Shown: one piece after another, positions 63,404 through 64,000 of the stretch
Numbering within the stretch: position 1 is the first letter of the stretch
How the letters are laid out: each line of letters begins with the position of its first letter
Assembly: GCF_018224955.1 (NCBI RefSeq)
Contig: NZ_JAGTUU010000003.1
Coordinates: forward strand, 310,001-374,000
DNA length: 64,000 nt
Origin: Thetidibacter halocola
GTDB lineage: Bacteria; Pseudomonadota; Alphaproteobacteria; Rhodobacterales; Rhodobacteraceae
Direction of reading: 5' to 3'
The notes under the pieces: model-generated
What the model was told of the DNA's origin: nothing
Database searches by the model: none
Seen by the model: the letters and a program-made list of their open reading frames with translations, nothing else
Program-made: the position numbers and the translations under genes

Positions 63404-63817
63404 TTAAATAAAGACGAAATATGCTAAAGCTGCAAAACCCAAGAGCGCAACCAATGCGGCTGTGGAAGCAGCCACCCACATTGCCGAGACAGCGGCAAAG
63501 CTAGCAGTAAGCAAGTTCTGAAGGAACGGCACTTCGACGGCGGGCTCTTCAACAAAAGCCAATCCATACCAAGTATCGTCGATTCTAAGAATAGCAGCTT
63601 TGCCTGTTAGAAGAATTCCGTGTTTCAAAGCCATAATAGTCCCGTCTTCGTCACCGGCCCACCAACGATCCATCATGATGCGTTGTTCAAATTCGATCGA
63701 ATTTTTTATTTTGACTGGAGCGATGCCGCTAGCAACCGTATAGCCGATAATGACAGCAGCAGCTGAAAATAGGCGTACTGCTTTTAGTAAGTCATCTAAA
63801 CTCGCCCGTAGGTCCAT
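63404..63817 (-). CDS. Hypothetical membrane protein in AT-rich insert
   Basis: The 137-residue product has an N-terminal membrane segment (about 14-32), a soluble middle part (about 35-95, with DRWWAGDEDGTIMALKHGIL) and a long hydrophobic C-terminus (about 97-137) that can span the membrane once or twice. ATG 63817 has GAGGA seven bases upstream and is preferred over ATG 63865. I recognise no family. It lies opposite to the terminase genes, in DNA of clearly lower G+C (about 47-52% in the lines I counted), which suggests transfer. Confidence 0.6.
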   Translation of the reverse strand: MDLRASLDDLLKAVRLFSAAAVIIGYTVASGIAPVKIKNSIEFEQRIMMDRWWAGDEDGTIMALKHGILLTGKAAILRIDDTWYGLAFVEEPAVEVPFLQNLLTASFAAVSAMWVAASTAALVALLGFAALAYFVFI

Positions 63818-64000
63818 TAGGATTCCTCGTCGGTGGTATGAAGCAAAATATGAAAGCTCTTTCATTTAGCCTTAATTTTAGATGGGCTCAACAAAGATTC
63901 TCAGTGTTGCGCACCCACCGTGCGGTGCCGTGAAAGCCTCTTAAGCCCAGTCTCCTACAACCCTCACAACGGCGGAAAGACCCGCCCAAGGACACCGCTT
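63818..64000. other. AT-rich end of insert turning GC-richer near the window edge
   Basis: The composition rises again from about 63905. A perfect inverted repeat, CACCG-TG-CGGTG, lies at 63916-63927. No start of a portal gene or other gene is recognised before the window ends. Confidence 0.4.

Noticed and set aside
1-64000. CRISPR arrays, tRNA and rRNA genes, insertion sequences, integrase
   Set aside because: I looked in the gaps between genes on both strands and found none. Short tRNAs hidden opposite genes cannot be fully excluded by eye.

Overview
The window is high-GC DNA (about two thirds G+C through most of its length) and looks like the chromosome of an alphaproteobacterium of the Rhodobacteraceae (roseobacter/Paracoccus group). 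This rests on protein content and gene order: the lptF-lptG-lptD-surA-pdxA-rsmA run, prfA-prmC followed by a DUF4167 protein, fabD-fabG-acpP, rpsF-rpsR-rplI with an extended L9, and a gene-transfer-agent-type terminase pair at the right end. No tRNA, rRNA, CRISPR array, transposase or integrase was found. I do not attempt a species call.

Layout. 1-9.0 kb is a signalling block: a partial CHASE-PAS-GGDEF-EAL protein, a histidine kinase, a CheB-CheR-PAS fusion protein and, divergently, a PAS hybrid kinase with a receiver domain. 9.1-12.6 kb holds a SAF-domain dehydrogenase, an LrgA/LrgB pair and a WYL regulator. 12.7-26.5 kb is a long catabolic/transport cluster: a divergent FAH-family hydrolase, a GntR/FadR-type regulator, a dihydroxyphthalate-decarboxylase-like protein, a TauE/SafE exporter, a complete tripartite tricarboxylate transporter (TctC-TctB-TctA), an LVIVD-repeat protein, an OsmC protein, a two-subunit molybdenum hydroxylase without a flavin subunit, a renalase-like flavoprotein, a 3-hydroxyisobutyrate-dehydrogenase-like reductase and a TIM-barrel isomerase. 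Many genes overlap by ATGA, GTGA or similar junctions. It reads as one uptake-and-oxidation pathway for an organic acid I cannot identify, and it is the best candidate here for an undescribed system.

26.6-46.2 kb is mostly core: trigger factor, rplI/rpsR/rpsF, small membrane proteins, a YceI protein, a cytochrome b561-YceI fusion, a pyruvyltransferase-like protein, fabD/fabG/acpP, an OpgC-like protein, a ferric-iron binding protein with its own promoter, mazG, two tandem M20 amidohydrolases, an agmatinase, a DUF1499 protein, prfA, prmC and a DUF4167 protein. 46.2-53.6 kb on the minus strand is the outer-membrane biogenesis operon (LptF, LptG, LptD, SurA) continuing into pdxA and rsmA. 53.8-61.3 kb carries pepA, holC, an aspartic protease, MarC, an ABC-F ATPase, ndk, a TfoX C-terminal domain protein and an aminotransferase.

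From 61.5 kb a probable gene transfer agent (GTA) cluster begins (candidate small terminase, then large terminase). It is followed at once by about 0.7 kb of AT-rich DNA with an opposite-strand membrane-protein gene, where the portal gene would normally be expected. The window ends before it can be seen whether the GTA cluster resumes.
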